The notes below the pieces were generated by a model. The model saw nothing but the letters and a program-made list of their open reading frames with translations, ran no database searches and was not told the DNA's origin. The position numbers and the translations under genes were made by a program. Below are positions 37,496 through 45,664 of a stretch of DNA of 64,000 bases, one piece after another (position 1 is the first letter of the stretch; every line of letters begins with the position of its first letter). Origin of the DNA: Holophagales bacterium UBA2201 (GTDB lineage: Bacteria > Acidobacteriota > Thermoanaerobaculia > UBA2201); assembly GCA_002327305.1 (NCBI GenBank), contig DCUZ01000073.1, positions 3,034 to 67,033 of the forward strand, in the 5' to 3' direction.

Positions 37496-39408
37496 GGGGG
37501 GGGCCTCCCTTCATGGGTCGGCCCGCCCTCGGCGCGGGGCGCCGGGCGGGGTTGGGGGGTTTGGGGCCATAGAAACTGGATGCGGGTGCCCTGCCCCTCG
37601 GAGGATTCCAGGAGGATGTTCCCCCCCTGGTCCTCCACGATCTTTTTTACCAGCGTCAGACCGATGCCGGTGCTCTCCATCTTGTCCCGCGCCACCAGGG
37701 TCTGGAAGATCTCGAACACCTTTTCATGGTACTCGGGGGCGATGCCGGGTCCGTCGTCGGAGACCGTGAACCGGTAGAAGTCCCCCTCTTCCTGTGCTTC
37801 CACGACGATGGTGCCGCCGCCCTTGTCGTGGTGCTTGACGGCGTTGCCGATGAGGTTGAAGAAGACCTGGTGCAGGCGGACCCGCTCGCACGCGAGGACG
37901 GGGAGGCGTTCCGGGAGGCGGATGGTGAACCCCTTCGGAGGGTCCAGGAGGTCGAGCACCTCCCCGAGGAGCACGCGCACGTCCACGGTTTCGTGGGCCT
38001 GGCGGATGCGCCCGATGCGGGAGTACTCGAGGATGCCGTTGATCAGCCCCTCCATCCGGGCCACCCGCCCCCGCAGGAGGTCCAGGTGGCGCCGCGTCTC
38101 GTCCCCCAGCTTGTCCTGCAGGTCCTCCTCGATCCAGAGGGAAAGGTTGGCGATGGCGCGCAGGGGCGCCTTCAGGTCGTGCGAGGTGACATAGGCGAAC
38201 TGGTCCAGTTCCCGGTTGCTGCGCTCGAGCTGGCGGGCGTAGAGGGCCAGCTCCTCCTGCTGTTTCTGGAGCCGGGCCTCGGAGTTCTTGCGCTCGGTGA
38301 CGTCCCGCAGGGCGCCCAGGACGGCGGGGGCGCCGTCCCATTCGATCGAGGAGAGGGAGACCTCGAAGCAGTACTGCCGGCCCGTTTTGGACTGCCCCCA
38401 GAAGGTGTACCGGGAGGGGAGCGGCTCCCCCCGCTCGCGCCCCGCGGCCCGCTCCCGGATGAAATCGCGGTCCCGGGGGGCCACCAGGTGGATGAAGTTG
38501 AATTCCGGGGCGATGGTCTCGGCCTGGCCGTACCCGAAATACTGCTCGAACCTGGGGTTGATGAAGACGAACCGCTCGTTCTTGAGGACGTACATGGCGT
38601 CGTTGGACTGCTCGATGATGTGCCTAAACCGCGCCTCGCTCTTCTTGAGGGCCCCCTCGGCCGCGTCCCGTTCCCGCTGGCGCTCCTCCAGCCGCCCCAG
38701 CATCCGGTTGAAGGCGTCGCACAGGACGCCGATCTCGTCGTTGGAGGTCTTGGCGGCCCGGACGGAGTAGTCCTCCTCCTCGGTGATGCGGCGGGCGGCG
38801 GCGGTGAGGTTGACGAGCGGCCGGGTGATCTTCTTCTGGAGGCGCAGGGCGGCGAAGAGGGAGACCAGGAGGAGGGCCCCCAGGACCGAGGACATGGTGA
38901 TGTGGTACTGCCGGACCTTGTCGCGGAGCGGTTGGGCGCTCGCCGTCAGGTAGAGGGTTCCCACCCGTTCGCCCTTGTAGTGGATGGGGTGCTCCACGCG
39001 GAGGAGGTCGTCCGGGAAGGCGCCGGAGGCCGGCCCCGGGACCCGCGGCGGGATGCCCGAGCGGCTGAAGGAGGAGAACGGCCGGCCCAGGGCGTCGGTG
39101 ATGAGGGCCTGTTCGATCAGGGAGATGTCCTTGAGGCCGTTCAGGCGCTTCTGCGATTCGGACCGGATGTTGAAGATGAGGTCGTAGGAGCTGTAGTCGC
39201 CGATGACGCGGGCCAGCAGTTCGGTGCTCTCCCGCATCTCGCGCTTGAACACCCTCACGTCCTGGAGCATGATGAACGCGAACCCGGCGATCAGCGACCC
39301 CAGCGTCACGGACAGGATGATGCCGATCAGCTTGCCCCTCAGCGAGAGCATATGGCGGCGGAACATCATGGTCATCCCAATCGGAGCGGATTCCCCCGCG
39401 ACCTTCAC
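37492..39408 (-). CDS. membrane sensor histidine kinase with HAMP and PAS domains
   Basis: 638 residues. Helix near 25-48, extracytoplasmic sensor region about 50-170, and a second helix (about 172-192). HAMP follows (TRPLVNLTAAARRI...NDEIGVLCDAFNRMLGRL), then PAS (about 255-370). HisKA has FAYVTSHDLKAPLRAIANL, the SHDLKAP type used by phytochrome-like kinases, and HATPase has NLIGNAVKHHDKG, DDGPGIAPEYHEKVFEIFQ and STGIGLTLVKKI. It heads an operon with a receiver and a receiver-GGDEF-EAL, so its signal should end in altered c-di-GMP. The start is GTG 39408 or ATG 39375; neither has a convincing ribosome-binding site. Confidence 0.9.
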   Translation of the reverse strand: MKVAGESAPIGMTMMFRRHMLSLRGKLIGIILSVTLGSLIAGFAFIMLQDVRVFKREMRESTELLARVIGDYSSYDLIFNIRSESQKRLNGLKDISLIEQALITDALGRPFSSFSRSGIPPRVPGPASGAFPDDLLRVEHPIHYKGERVGTLYLTASAQPLRDKVRQYHITMSSVLGALLLVSLFAALRLQKKITRPLVNLTAAARRITEEEDYSVRAAKTSNDEIGVLCDAFNRMLGRLEERQRERDAAEGALKKSEARFRHIIEQSNDAMYVLKNERFVFINPRFEQYFGYGQAETIAPEFNFIHLVAPRDRDFIRERAAGRERGEPLPSRYTFWGQSKTGRQYCFEVSLSSIEWDGAPAVLGALRDVTERKNSEARLQKQQEELALYARQLERSNRELDQFAYVTSHDLKAPLRAIANLSLWIEEDLQDKLGDETRRHLDLLRGRVARMEGLINGILEYSRIGRIRQAHETVDVRVLLGEVLDLLDPPKGFTIRLPERLPVLACERVRLHQVFFNLIGNAVKHHDKGGGTIVVEAQEEGDFYRFTVSDDGPGIAPEYHEKVFEIFQTLVARDKMESTGIGLTLVKKIVEDQGGNILLESSEGQGTRIQFLWPQTPQPRPAPRAEGGPTHEGRPPP

Positions 39409-39438
39409 CCCCCTTCCCCACCGTCCCGGGCTGATACC

Positions 39439-39444
39439 ATAATA
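39439..39444 (-). promoter_or_regulatory. -10 TATTAT of the phosphorelay operon
   Basis: Minus strand TATTAT (39444-39439) in an AT-rich pocket, about 30 nt before GTG 39408. Divergent from the -10 at 39504. Confidence 0.45.
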
Positions 39445-39503
39445 ACATATCGGCGGGTGCGGGCCGCGCCTGCGGCAGGGGTGGCCGAGGGCCGCATAAG
39501 GGG

Positions 39504-39509
39504 TATAAT
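39504..39509 (+). promoter_or_regulatory. -10 TATAAT, leaderless GTG start
   Basis: TATAAT ends 6 nt before GTG 39516. No Shine-Dalgarno is present. Confidence 0.75.
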
Positions 39510-39515
39510 CGGGGT

Positions 39516-42266
39516 GTGGACCTTGCGCGTTTTTCCCTCGCCCTCCTGCTTGCGGCCGTTCCGCTGGCGGCCGAGACCTGGTTCATCCCCGCGGCGGCCA
39601 ATATCGGCGGCGCCTATGGGACCAACTGGCGGACGGAGGCGGTCTTCGTCAATCCGGGATCGGAGGCCGTCTGCGCGGACCTGTTCTTCCTCGAGGCGGG
39701 GAAGGACAACGCGGGCGCCGCGCCGCACCCGCTGGAAGTGCCCGCCGGCCATTCCGTCACCCTCGAAGACCTGGTGGGGACCTTCTTCGCCTCTCCCGGC
39801 CGCGCGGGCGCGGTGAAGGTGGAGGCCGACGGCCCCCTGGTCATCACGACACGGACCTACAACGACCTCGGTGAGAGCGGCACCTACGGGCAATCGGTCC
39901 CGGCGCTCTCGCCGGCGTCGGTGCTCAACCACGGCGGTCCCCGCACCCTGTTCCCCCTGGTCCAGACGGAGGCGTACAGGACCAATCTCGGGCTGGTCAA
40001 CGCGGGCCCCGTGCCCGTCCGCGTCGTGGCCGGGTTCTTCGACGGCGCGGGCGACGGCCGGGAGCCCTGGAGCGTGCTGGAGTGGGACCTCGCCGCCTTC
40101 GAGTACCGGCAGGTCAACCTCGTTCTGGAGCAGGCGGGGCTCGGCGGGGCCGAACGGGCCTACGCCCGCCTCTCCGTCTCCACGCCCGGCGGCGCCGTCT
40201 TCCCCTGGGTCTCCATTGCGGACCGTCTCACCGGCGATCCCGTCTTCACCCCCGCCGTGGAAGCCGCGGACCTGACCGCGCCCCCCGTGCGGGAGTGGAT
40301 CCGGGCCGTCGGCTGGAGCGGCGATGACCTGGCCCACGCGGTCACGCCCGCCGGCGACGGGGGGCTGTGGGTGGGGGGGGAGACCGGCTCGACCGGTGAG
40401 GGGACCGGCGACGCATGGATTTTCAAGGTGGACCCCCAGGGGCGGATTGGGCCGATGGCGGTCCTGGACGGGGCCGGACAGGACAAGCTCTTCGGCCTCC
40501 AGCCCCTGCCGGGGGGCGGTGCGGTGCTCTGCGGCGCCGCCACCGGGCCGGAGTCCCCCTTCTGGTACGGCTGGGCCCTGGCCGTGGACGGGGACGCACG
40601 CCCGATGTGGAGCCGGCGGTTCGACCGGCCCGAGAGCGCCTGGCTGTACGCCATCCTTCCCATGGCGGACGGCACCTTTCGCGCCTGCGGCCAGCTGATC
40701 CCGGCCGACGGGACCCCCGACGACGCCTGGGTCCTCTCCTTCGATGCTTCCGGGGCCGTCCTGTGGCAGAAGCGGTTCCGCGGTCCCCGGCTGGATTGGT
40801 TCTACGCCATCGCTCCGGCCGGGGACGGCGGAGTGGTGGTCGCGGGGGCCACCCAGTCATTCGGCGGTCCCGATTACGACGCCTGGCTGGTCCGGTTGGA
40901 CGCGGACGGAGGCGTGGCGTGGGAGCGCACCTACGGGGGGGACGGGCAGGACGCGGCCTACGCCATCGTCCGGCGTCCCGACGGCGGCTGGGCGGTGGCG
41001 GGGCAGACCGATTCCTGGGGCGAGGGGGGGGGCGACCTTTGGCTCTTCGCCGTGGATGACGACGGCCTGTTTCAATGGGGGCGGACCCTGGGGACGAAGG
41101 ATTGGGACACCGCCTACGCCCTCGCGGCCGCCCCCGACGGCCGACTCCTGACGGGGGGGCAGAAGGGCTCGGCCATGGCGGGCAAAGGGGACGCCTGGCT
41201 GGCCGAGTGGGACGACGGGGGCTCCCTCCTGGCCCGCTCCGTCCTCGGCGGCGCCCTGCCCGAGCGCCTCTACGGCGCCTCGGTCCGGCCCGATGGGGGA
41301 TGGCTGGCGGCGGGGCGCACCGAATCCGCAGGAGCGGGGCGCAAGGACCTCCTGCTGATCTCCTGGCCGGTCGGCTTGGTGCCCGCCGAGCCCTGCCCGT
41401 TCCAGGCGACCGGCGATTGGACTCCGAAGCCGACTCCTCCGGTCGGGCAGGCGGTCGGCTCCCTTATTCTGGTGGAAGAGGCAGACCCCCGTCCGTGGAT
41501 GGAGCCCCTCCCGCCGGCTTCGGCGCCGGCCGACACGATTCTTTGCGGCCAAATCCACGCGGGCCCGTTCCGTTCCCTGGTCCCGGCGGCGGCCCGGACC
41601 GACGGGGCCTACGGCACCCGCTGGCGGACCGACCTCTTCCTCCTCCTCCCTTCCGACGGAGCCGCCGCCCGGGTGTTCTTCCTCCGTTCCGGCCAGGACA
41701 ACCCCGATCCCGCGGTCGCCGCCGTGGCCGGAGGGGCCTCGGAATTAGTCCGCGTCCCCGATGTGCTGGGCTCGCTCTTCTCGGAGGAATCGGCCTTCGG
41801 GGCCCTCCTCATCGAGGCGGACGATCCCGTGGAGGCATGGACCGTCACTTACACCGAAGGCGAAGAGGGGGGGACCCACGGGCAGTCCATCCCGGCCTTC
41901 GCGGAGGGGGCCTGTCTGGGGAATGGGGAGGCCGCCGTCCTGGCCGGCCTGGTCCGCTCGCCCCATTACCGGACCAACCTCGGCTTTGCGGGGCCGGGGA
42001 CCGCGGCGACGGAGGTCGGGGTGGAGGTGTTCGCCTCCGACGGGGCCCCGCTCGGGACCCGCTCGTTCACGCTCCCCGCGGCGGGCCACCTGCAATTCAA
42101 CGATTTCCTGCTGGCGTTCGGGGAGCGGGTGGAGGGCGCCTGGGCCGTCGTCCGTCCGGCCGGCGAAGGGGCGTGCCTGTTCGCCTACGCCTCCGTGGCC
42201 GACAACCGCACGGGGGACCCGGTGTACATTCCCGCGGCCCGGACGGCGACCCGGCCGCCCGATTAG
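39516..42266 (+). CDS. secreted seven-repeat propeller protein flanked by two WRT...TNLG domains
   Basis: 916 residues with a signal peptide (MDLARFSLALLLAAVPLAAE). N-terminal module (about 21-250): AAANIGGAYGTNWRTEAVFVN, GTYGQSVPA, YRTNLGLVN and ADRLTGDPVFTPA. The centre (about 265-620) has seven units of about 50 residues of the form DWFYAIAPAGDGGVVVAGATQS...DAWLVRLDADG, consistent with a seven-bladed beta-propeller. The C-terminal module (about 685-910) repeats the first: DGAYGTRWRTDLFLL, GTHGQSIPA, YRTNLGFAG and ADNRTGDPVYIPA. A stand-alone copy is encoded at 3605-4387. Extracellular role unknown. Confidence 0.85.
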   Translation: MDLARFSLALLLAAVPLAAETWFIPAAANIGGAYGTNWRTEAVFVNPGSEAVCADLFFLEAGKDNAGAAPHPLEVPAGHSVTLEDLVGTFFASPGRAGAVKVEADGPLVITTRTYNDLGESGTYGQSVPALSPASVLNHGGPRTLFPLVQTEAYRTNLGLVNAGPVPVRVVAGFFDGAGDGREPWSVLEWDLAAFEYRQVNLVLEQAGLGGAERAYARLSVSTPGGAVFPWVSIADRLTGDPVFTPAVEAADLTAPPVREWIRAVGWSGDDLAHAVTPAGDGGLWVGGETGSTGEGTGDAWIFKVDPQGRIGPMAVLDGAGQDKLFGLQPLPGGGAVLCGAATGPESPFWYGWALAVDGDARPMWSRRFDRPESAWLYAILPMADGTFRACGQLIPADGTPDDAWVLSFDASGAVLWQKRFRGPRLDWFYAIAPAGDGGVVVAGATQSFGGPDYDAWLVRLDADGGVAWERTYGGDGQDAAYAIVRRPDGGWAVAGQTDSWGEGGGDLWLFAVDDDGLFQWGRTLGTKDWDTAYALAAAPDGRLLTGGQKGSAMAGKGDAWLAEWDDGGSLLARSVLGGALPERLYGASVRPDGGWLAAGRTESAGAGRKDLLLISWPVGLVPAEPCPFQATGDWTPKPTPPVGQAVGSLILVEEADPRPWMEPLPPASAPADTILCGQIHAGPFRSLVPAAARTDGAYGTRWRTDLFLLLPSDGAAARVFFLRSGQDNPDPAVAAVAGGASELVRVPDVLGSLFSEESAFGALLIEADDPVEAWTVTYTEGEEGGTHGQSIPAFAEGACLGNGEAAVLAGLVRSPHYRTNLGFAGPGTAATEVGVEVFASDGAPLGTRSFTLPAAGHLQFNDFLLAFGERVEGAWAVVRPAGEGACLFAYASVADNRTGDPVYIPAARTATRPPD

Positions 42267-42365
42267 GGACCAGGGACGGAAGGGGGCTGAGGTTAGCGTT
42301 AGAGGCCTGGGGTTGGGATAAACCGTCAGCGACCACGGACCCCGGCCTACGGCCCACAGACGGGG

Positions 42366-42371
42366 TATAAT
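42366..42371 (+). promoter_or_regulatory. -10 TATAAT of LapA-like gene
   Basis: TATAAT, start near 42378, leader about 34 nt containing GAGGAGG. A leadered contrast to the leaderless starts nearby. Confidence 0.65.
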
Positions 42372-42411
42372 TCACAGGACCGGCCCCAGCGCCGCGCGAG
42401 GAGGTCCAACC

Positions 42412-42645
42412 ATGCGGTATCTCTACATCACCCTCATCGTCCTGTTCACCGCCGTCATCCTCATCTTCATGTTCCAGAACCTGGAGGTGGTTTCGGTCTC
42501 CCTCTTCTCGGCCGGCGTCACCCTCCCCGTCTCCCTGCTCGTGCTGGTCTCATACATCCTGGGGATGTTCACCGGCGGATTCGTCCTCTCGCTCGTCAAG
42601 AGCATGGTGCACGGCGCCATTCCACCCCCGGATTCCCAAAAGTAG
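42412..42645 (+). CDS. LapA-domain (DUF1049-like) small membrane protein
   Basis: 77 residues. Two helices (about 4-23 and 37-63) around FQNLEVVSVSLFSAGVTLPVSLLVL, the NxexVxvxfl core of LapA/DUF1049 proteins. In Proteobacteria relatives act in LPS assembly with LapB; no lapB-like TPR gene is adjacent here. Strong ribosome-binding site. Confidence 0.85.
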   Translation: MRYLYITLIVLFTAVILIFMFQNLEVVSVSLFSAGVTLPVSLLVLVSYILGMFTGGFVLSLVKSMVHGAIPPPDSQK

Positions 42646-42693
42646 GACAATCCCGCCCTCACGGGTTCATCAGGTCTTCGTATGGCAATGTTG

Positions 42694-42711
42694 CGCCGAC
42701 TCTCCAGTCGG
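42694..42711. repeat. solo copy of the H1 hairpin repeat
   Basis: GCCGACT-CTCC-AGTCGGC, identical to H1 of the 13895-14426 array, with flanking GC before it and GG after it. The H2 half is absent. Located between the LapA-like and hemolysin III genes. Confidence 0.85.
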
Positions 42712-42807
42712 CGGATTTTACAACGCATGAAGAACACTTTGGACAACGGACTGGTGACCATAGATCAGCGACCCCGACGAGGGACACCGGACCGATCCTT
42801 CCGCGTG

Positions 42808-42813
42808 TATAAT
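42808..42813 (+). promoter_or_regulatory. -10 TATAAT of hemolysin III gene
   Basis: TATAAT ends 10 nt before ATG 42824, so the leader is at most a few nt. The alternative ATG 42812 lies inside the hexamer and is unlikely. Confidence 0.65.
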
Positions 42814-42823
42814 GGATCCATCC

Positions 42824-43471
42824 ATGCAAGCCGAATACACGCAGCGCAAGCCCTACTCGACGGGCGAAGAGGTCGCTCACGCCGTCACCCACGGCGTCGG
42901 GGCGGCGCTGGCGGTGGCCGCCCTGGTCATCCTCGTCGTCCTCGCGGCGGGGCGGGCCGACGCCTGGCGCATCGTTGCCTTCAGCGTCTACGGCGCCACC
43001 CTCATCCTCCTGTATCTGGCCTCCACCCTCTATCACGCCTTCCCGTGGCCCCGGGTGAAGCGGGTCTTCAAGGTCCTCGACCACTCCTCCATTTACCTGC
43101 TCATCGCCGGCACCTACACCCCCATCTGTCTGGTGGCGATGCGCGGCCCGTGGGGCTGGACCCTCTTCGGCCTCATCTGGGCCATGGCCGTCGGGGGGAT
43201 CTGCTACAAGATCTTCCTGATCGGGCGGGCGAAGATATTATCGGTCGTCTTTTACATCGCCATGGGGTGGCTGGCGGTGATCGCCGTCAAGCCCATGTGG
43301 ATCATGCTGCCGAAGAGCGCCATCGCGTGGATCTTCGCCGGCGGGCTCTTCTACACCCTGGGGGTCGTCTTCTACGCCATGAAGGGGGTGCGCTACCACC
43401 ACGCCGTGTGGCACGGCTTCGTTCTGTGCGGTAGCGTCTGCCACTTCTTCGCGATGCTGGTCCTGGCGTAG
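42824..43471 (+). CDS. hemolysin III family (PAQR-like) membrane protein
   Basis: 215 residues with seven hydrophobic helices. Family motifs: EEVAHAVTHGVGAALA at the N-terminus, LYLASTLYHAFP, LDHSSIYLLIAGTYTPI, VVFYAMKGVRYHHAVWHGFVLCGSVCHFFA. These contain the Ser, His and Asp residues that form the zinc site of PAQR/hemolysin III proteins. The family may act as membrane hydrolases; haemolytic activity is not implied. Four nt separate its stop from the convergent HEAT-protein gene. Confidence 0.92.
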   Translation: MQAEYTQRKPYSTGEEVAHAVTHGVGAALAVAALVILVVLAAGRADAWRIVAFSVYGATLILLYLASTLYHAFPWPRVKRVFKVLDHSSIYLLIAGTYTPICLVAMRGPWGWTLFGLIWAMAVGGICYKIFLIGRAKILSVVFYIAMGWLAVIAVKPMWIMLPKSAIAWIFAGGLFYTLGVVFYAMKGVRYHHAVWHGFVLCGSVCHFFAMLVLA

Positions 43472-43475
43472 ATCC

Positions 43476-45575
43476 CTACGGGTTGAGCAGGGCCTGGGCC
43501 GCGGCGCGGAGATATTTGTTCTCCGACGCGGTCACCGTCCGCAAATCTTCGGGGACAAGGGGCTTGAGAATTTCCCCGCAGATCCCCACGGTATCGATCG
43601 CGGCGTTGTTGTGCTTGATCCACGCTTCGTTGACGAGGGGGAGGCGGTCGTCGAACGCCTGCCCCTTGCCGGGCTTGTTCCCCCGGGAGAAGCGCTCCGC
43701 GAGGAGCCGGCCATCGCCAGCGAGGACTTGGACCGTCAACCGTTCCACGAGCACCCGGCCCCGCAGGGGCGGATAGCCCCCACCCTCCCGTTCGCGCACA
43801 TAGCGCCGCTCCATCATTTCCCGGTCGACCCGGACCTCCAGGGGACCGAACCGCTGCATCATCACGGGTTGGGAGAGCGCGGCCTTCAGGCGGGCCACCC
43901 TGGGATCGGGAAGCGGGACCGCCTCCTGGTTGAACCGGCGGACGCGATCTCGCAAACCCTCGTCCTCGATGGCGTCCAGGCGGTCCATTTCGTACAGGCG
44001 GCGCCAGAGCGCCTCGCGCACATCCTCGTCCGGTTCCGTCGCCGCCCTGCGGGCCAGGACGACGGGATCGCGCACCATGGAGACGGCCTCGGTCCGCAGG
44101 CGCCAGTCGGGGCCGTTCTCAAGATAGGCGGCCAGCAGCGCCGGGTCGCTCAGGCGGCGAAGGGCGGTTTCGCGGACCCCGGTGCTGGGGTCGTCCCGAA
44201 GAATGCGATCGAGAAGGGGAGGGTCGAGCAGGCGGCTGACCGCATATTTTCGAACCAGCGCGGAGGGGTCCTCTTGGGCCGTCCGGGCGAAGATCGCCGG
44301 AGTCCCCGGGAGGGACCGGACCGCTTCGGCCCTCACCTCCCCGTCGGGATCCAGAAGGATCCAGTTCAGCGCGTTCGGGTCGGTCAGGCGCACCACCGCC
44401 TCCTTCCGCGCCTCGGGCGAGGGGTCGCGCCGCGCGATCTCCTCCAGCAGGACCTGATTCGACAGCCGGGAAGCCGCCCGGGCCCGGGTCCCTCCGTCCC
44501 CATCCTCGCGGGCCACGCGGGCCAGAAAGGCCTGGTCCTCCACGCGGGAAGTGGCGGCCCGCCGCACTTCGGGAGCGGGGTCCCCATCGGCCAGCCGGTA
44601 AAGGAGGTCCGGGTCCCGGACGGCCGCGACCGCGGCGCGGCGGACCTCGGCCGGTTGGCTGGGGTCATCCAGCAGCCGGAGCGCGTCCACGCCGGAAAGC
44701 CGGGCCGCCGCGGCGGCGCGCACGGGGAGAGGCGCGGAGGGATCGAAAGCCGTCCGGCGGAGGACCTCCCCGTCCTCCGTCCGACCGAGGGCCAGAATGC
44801 GCGCGTCCGGCGCCGTTTCCAAAAGGGCCAGCCGGGCCAGGGTCCCGGGATCGCGGATCCCCATCACGGCCCTTTTCCGGACTGCCGGGTCTCTTGTCTC
44901 CCTGGCCAGCCGGGCCAGGCCCTCCGCGTCGTCCAGCGCCGTCGCGGCCGCCAGGCGGAGGTCGGGATCGGGATCGTCGAGGGCGATGGGGATCAGGGAT
45001 TGCGGAAGGGTCAGACGGCGGACCGCGGTCTCGCGGACCTCGGGGTCCGGATCGGTTTGGATGATCTCGAGAAGAACGGTTTCGTTGGAAAGACGCCCCG
45101 CCGTTTCCTGACGGATGAAGGGCTCTTCGTCTGAGCGGGCCGTTTCCGCCAGAAGGAGGGGGTCCGTCACCCGGGCCAGGGCCTTCTGCCGGAGGAACCA
45201 GTCCCCCTTTCGCGCGAGACGGGCAAGGGCTTCCGGGTCGTCCAGATGGTCGATGGCCTCGACCCGGACATCCTTCCATCGCGACTCCCACGCCACGCGC
45301 TCCAGGTCGGCCGGGTCCTTCAGCCGGTCCACGGCCGCCAGGGCCAGGTGGATGTCGGGTGCGGCGATGGCCAGCCGCAGGGCGCCGGGGTCCGGGGCGG
45401 TTTCCGTTTTGACGGGCAGAGGGGCGGTGGTGCAGGACAGGACCAGAGCCCATAGGATGACGGCGGCGGCCCTGCGCAGCCCCGCGGGAGGCGCGGCGGG
45501 ACGGAGGGGATCGGGGGAGGCGGAACGGGAGGAAGAGGATCGCAAGAGGTCTCCTTTACGGGGCGCGTCCTTCAT
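43476..45575 (-). CDS. HEAT/LRV-type repeat lipoprotein (module A)
   Basis: 699 residues from ATG 45575. A lipobox-like VLSCTTAP (Cys near 48) follows a hydrophobic stretch. TTG 45545, placed 5 nt after AAAGGAG, may be the true start. About 20 units of roughly 23-26 residues follow, of the form DPLLLAETARSDEEPFIRQETAGRLS, each with D-P at the start and a central R-x-x-A. They resemble HEAT or LRV solenoid repeats. The last 150 residues are a non-repeat domain with GGYPPLRGRVLVERLTV...ENKYLRAAAQALLNP, shared with the 54582-56828 paralogue. Likely an envelope scaffold partnered with the 45665 surface protein. Confidence 0.82.
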   Translation of the reverse strand: MKDAPRKGDLLRSSSSRSASPDPLRPAAPPAGLRRAAAVILWALVLSCTTAPLPVKTETAPDPGALRLAIAAPDIHLALAAVDRLKDPADLERVAWESRWKDVRVEAIDHLDDPEALARLARKGDWFLRQKALARVTDPLLLAETARSDEEPFIRQETAGRLSNETVLLEIIQTDPDPEVRETAVRRLTLPQSLIPIALDDPDPDLRLAAATALDDAEGLARLARETRDPAVRKRAVMGIRDPGTLARLALLETAPDARILALGRTEDGEVLRRTAFDPSAPLPVRAAAAARLSGVDALRLLDDPSQPAEVRRAAVAAVRDPDLLYRLADGDPAPEVRRAATSRVEDQAFLARVAREDGDGGTRARAASRLSNQVLLEEIARRDPSPEARKEAVVRLTDPNALNWILLDPDGEVRAEAVRSLPGTPAIFARTAQEDPSALVRKYAVSRLLDPPLLDRILRDDPSTGVRETALRRLSDPALLAAYLENGPDWRLRTEAVSMVRDPVVLARRAATEPDEDVREALWRRLYEMDRLDAIEDEGLRDRVRRFNQEAVPLPDPRVARLKAALSQPVMMQRFGPLEVRVDREMMERRYVREREGGGYPPLRGRVLVERLTVQVLAGDGRLLAERFSRGNKPGKGQAFDDRLPLVNEAWIKHNNAAIDTVGICGEILKPLVPEDLRTVTASENKYLRAAAQALLNP

Positions 45576-45616
45576 CGCCCTGTTCCGGAACGGGAACGAA
45601 GGCGAGGGGACGCAAA

Positions 45617-45641
45617 CGCCCCCGGCGGGTCGCCGGGGGCG
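45617..45641 (-). terminator. 11-bp GC hairpin in module A
   Basis: CGCCCCCGGCG-GGT-CGCCGGGGGCG lies between the 45665 stop and the HEAT-protein start. It may attenuate rather than fully separate the two genes; a weak T-run follows on the minus strand. Confidence 0.55.
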
Positions 45642-45664
45642 GATGAACATGGCAAAACGGAGGG

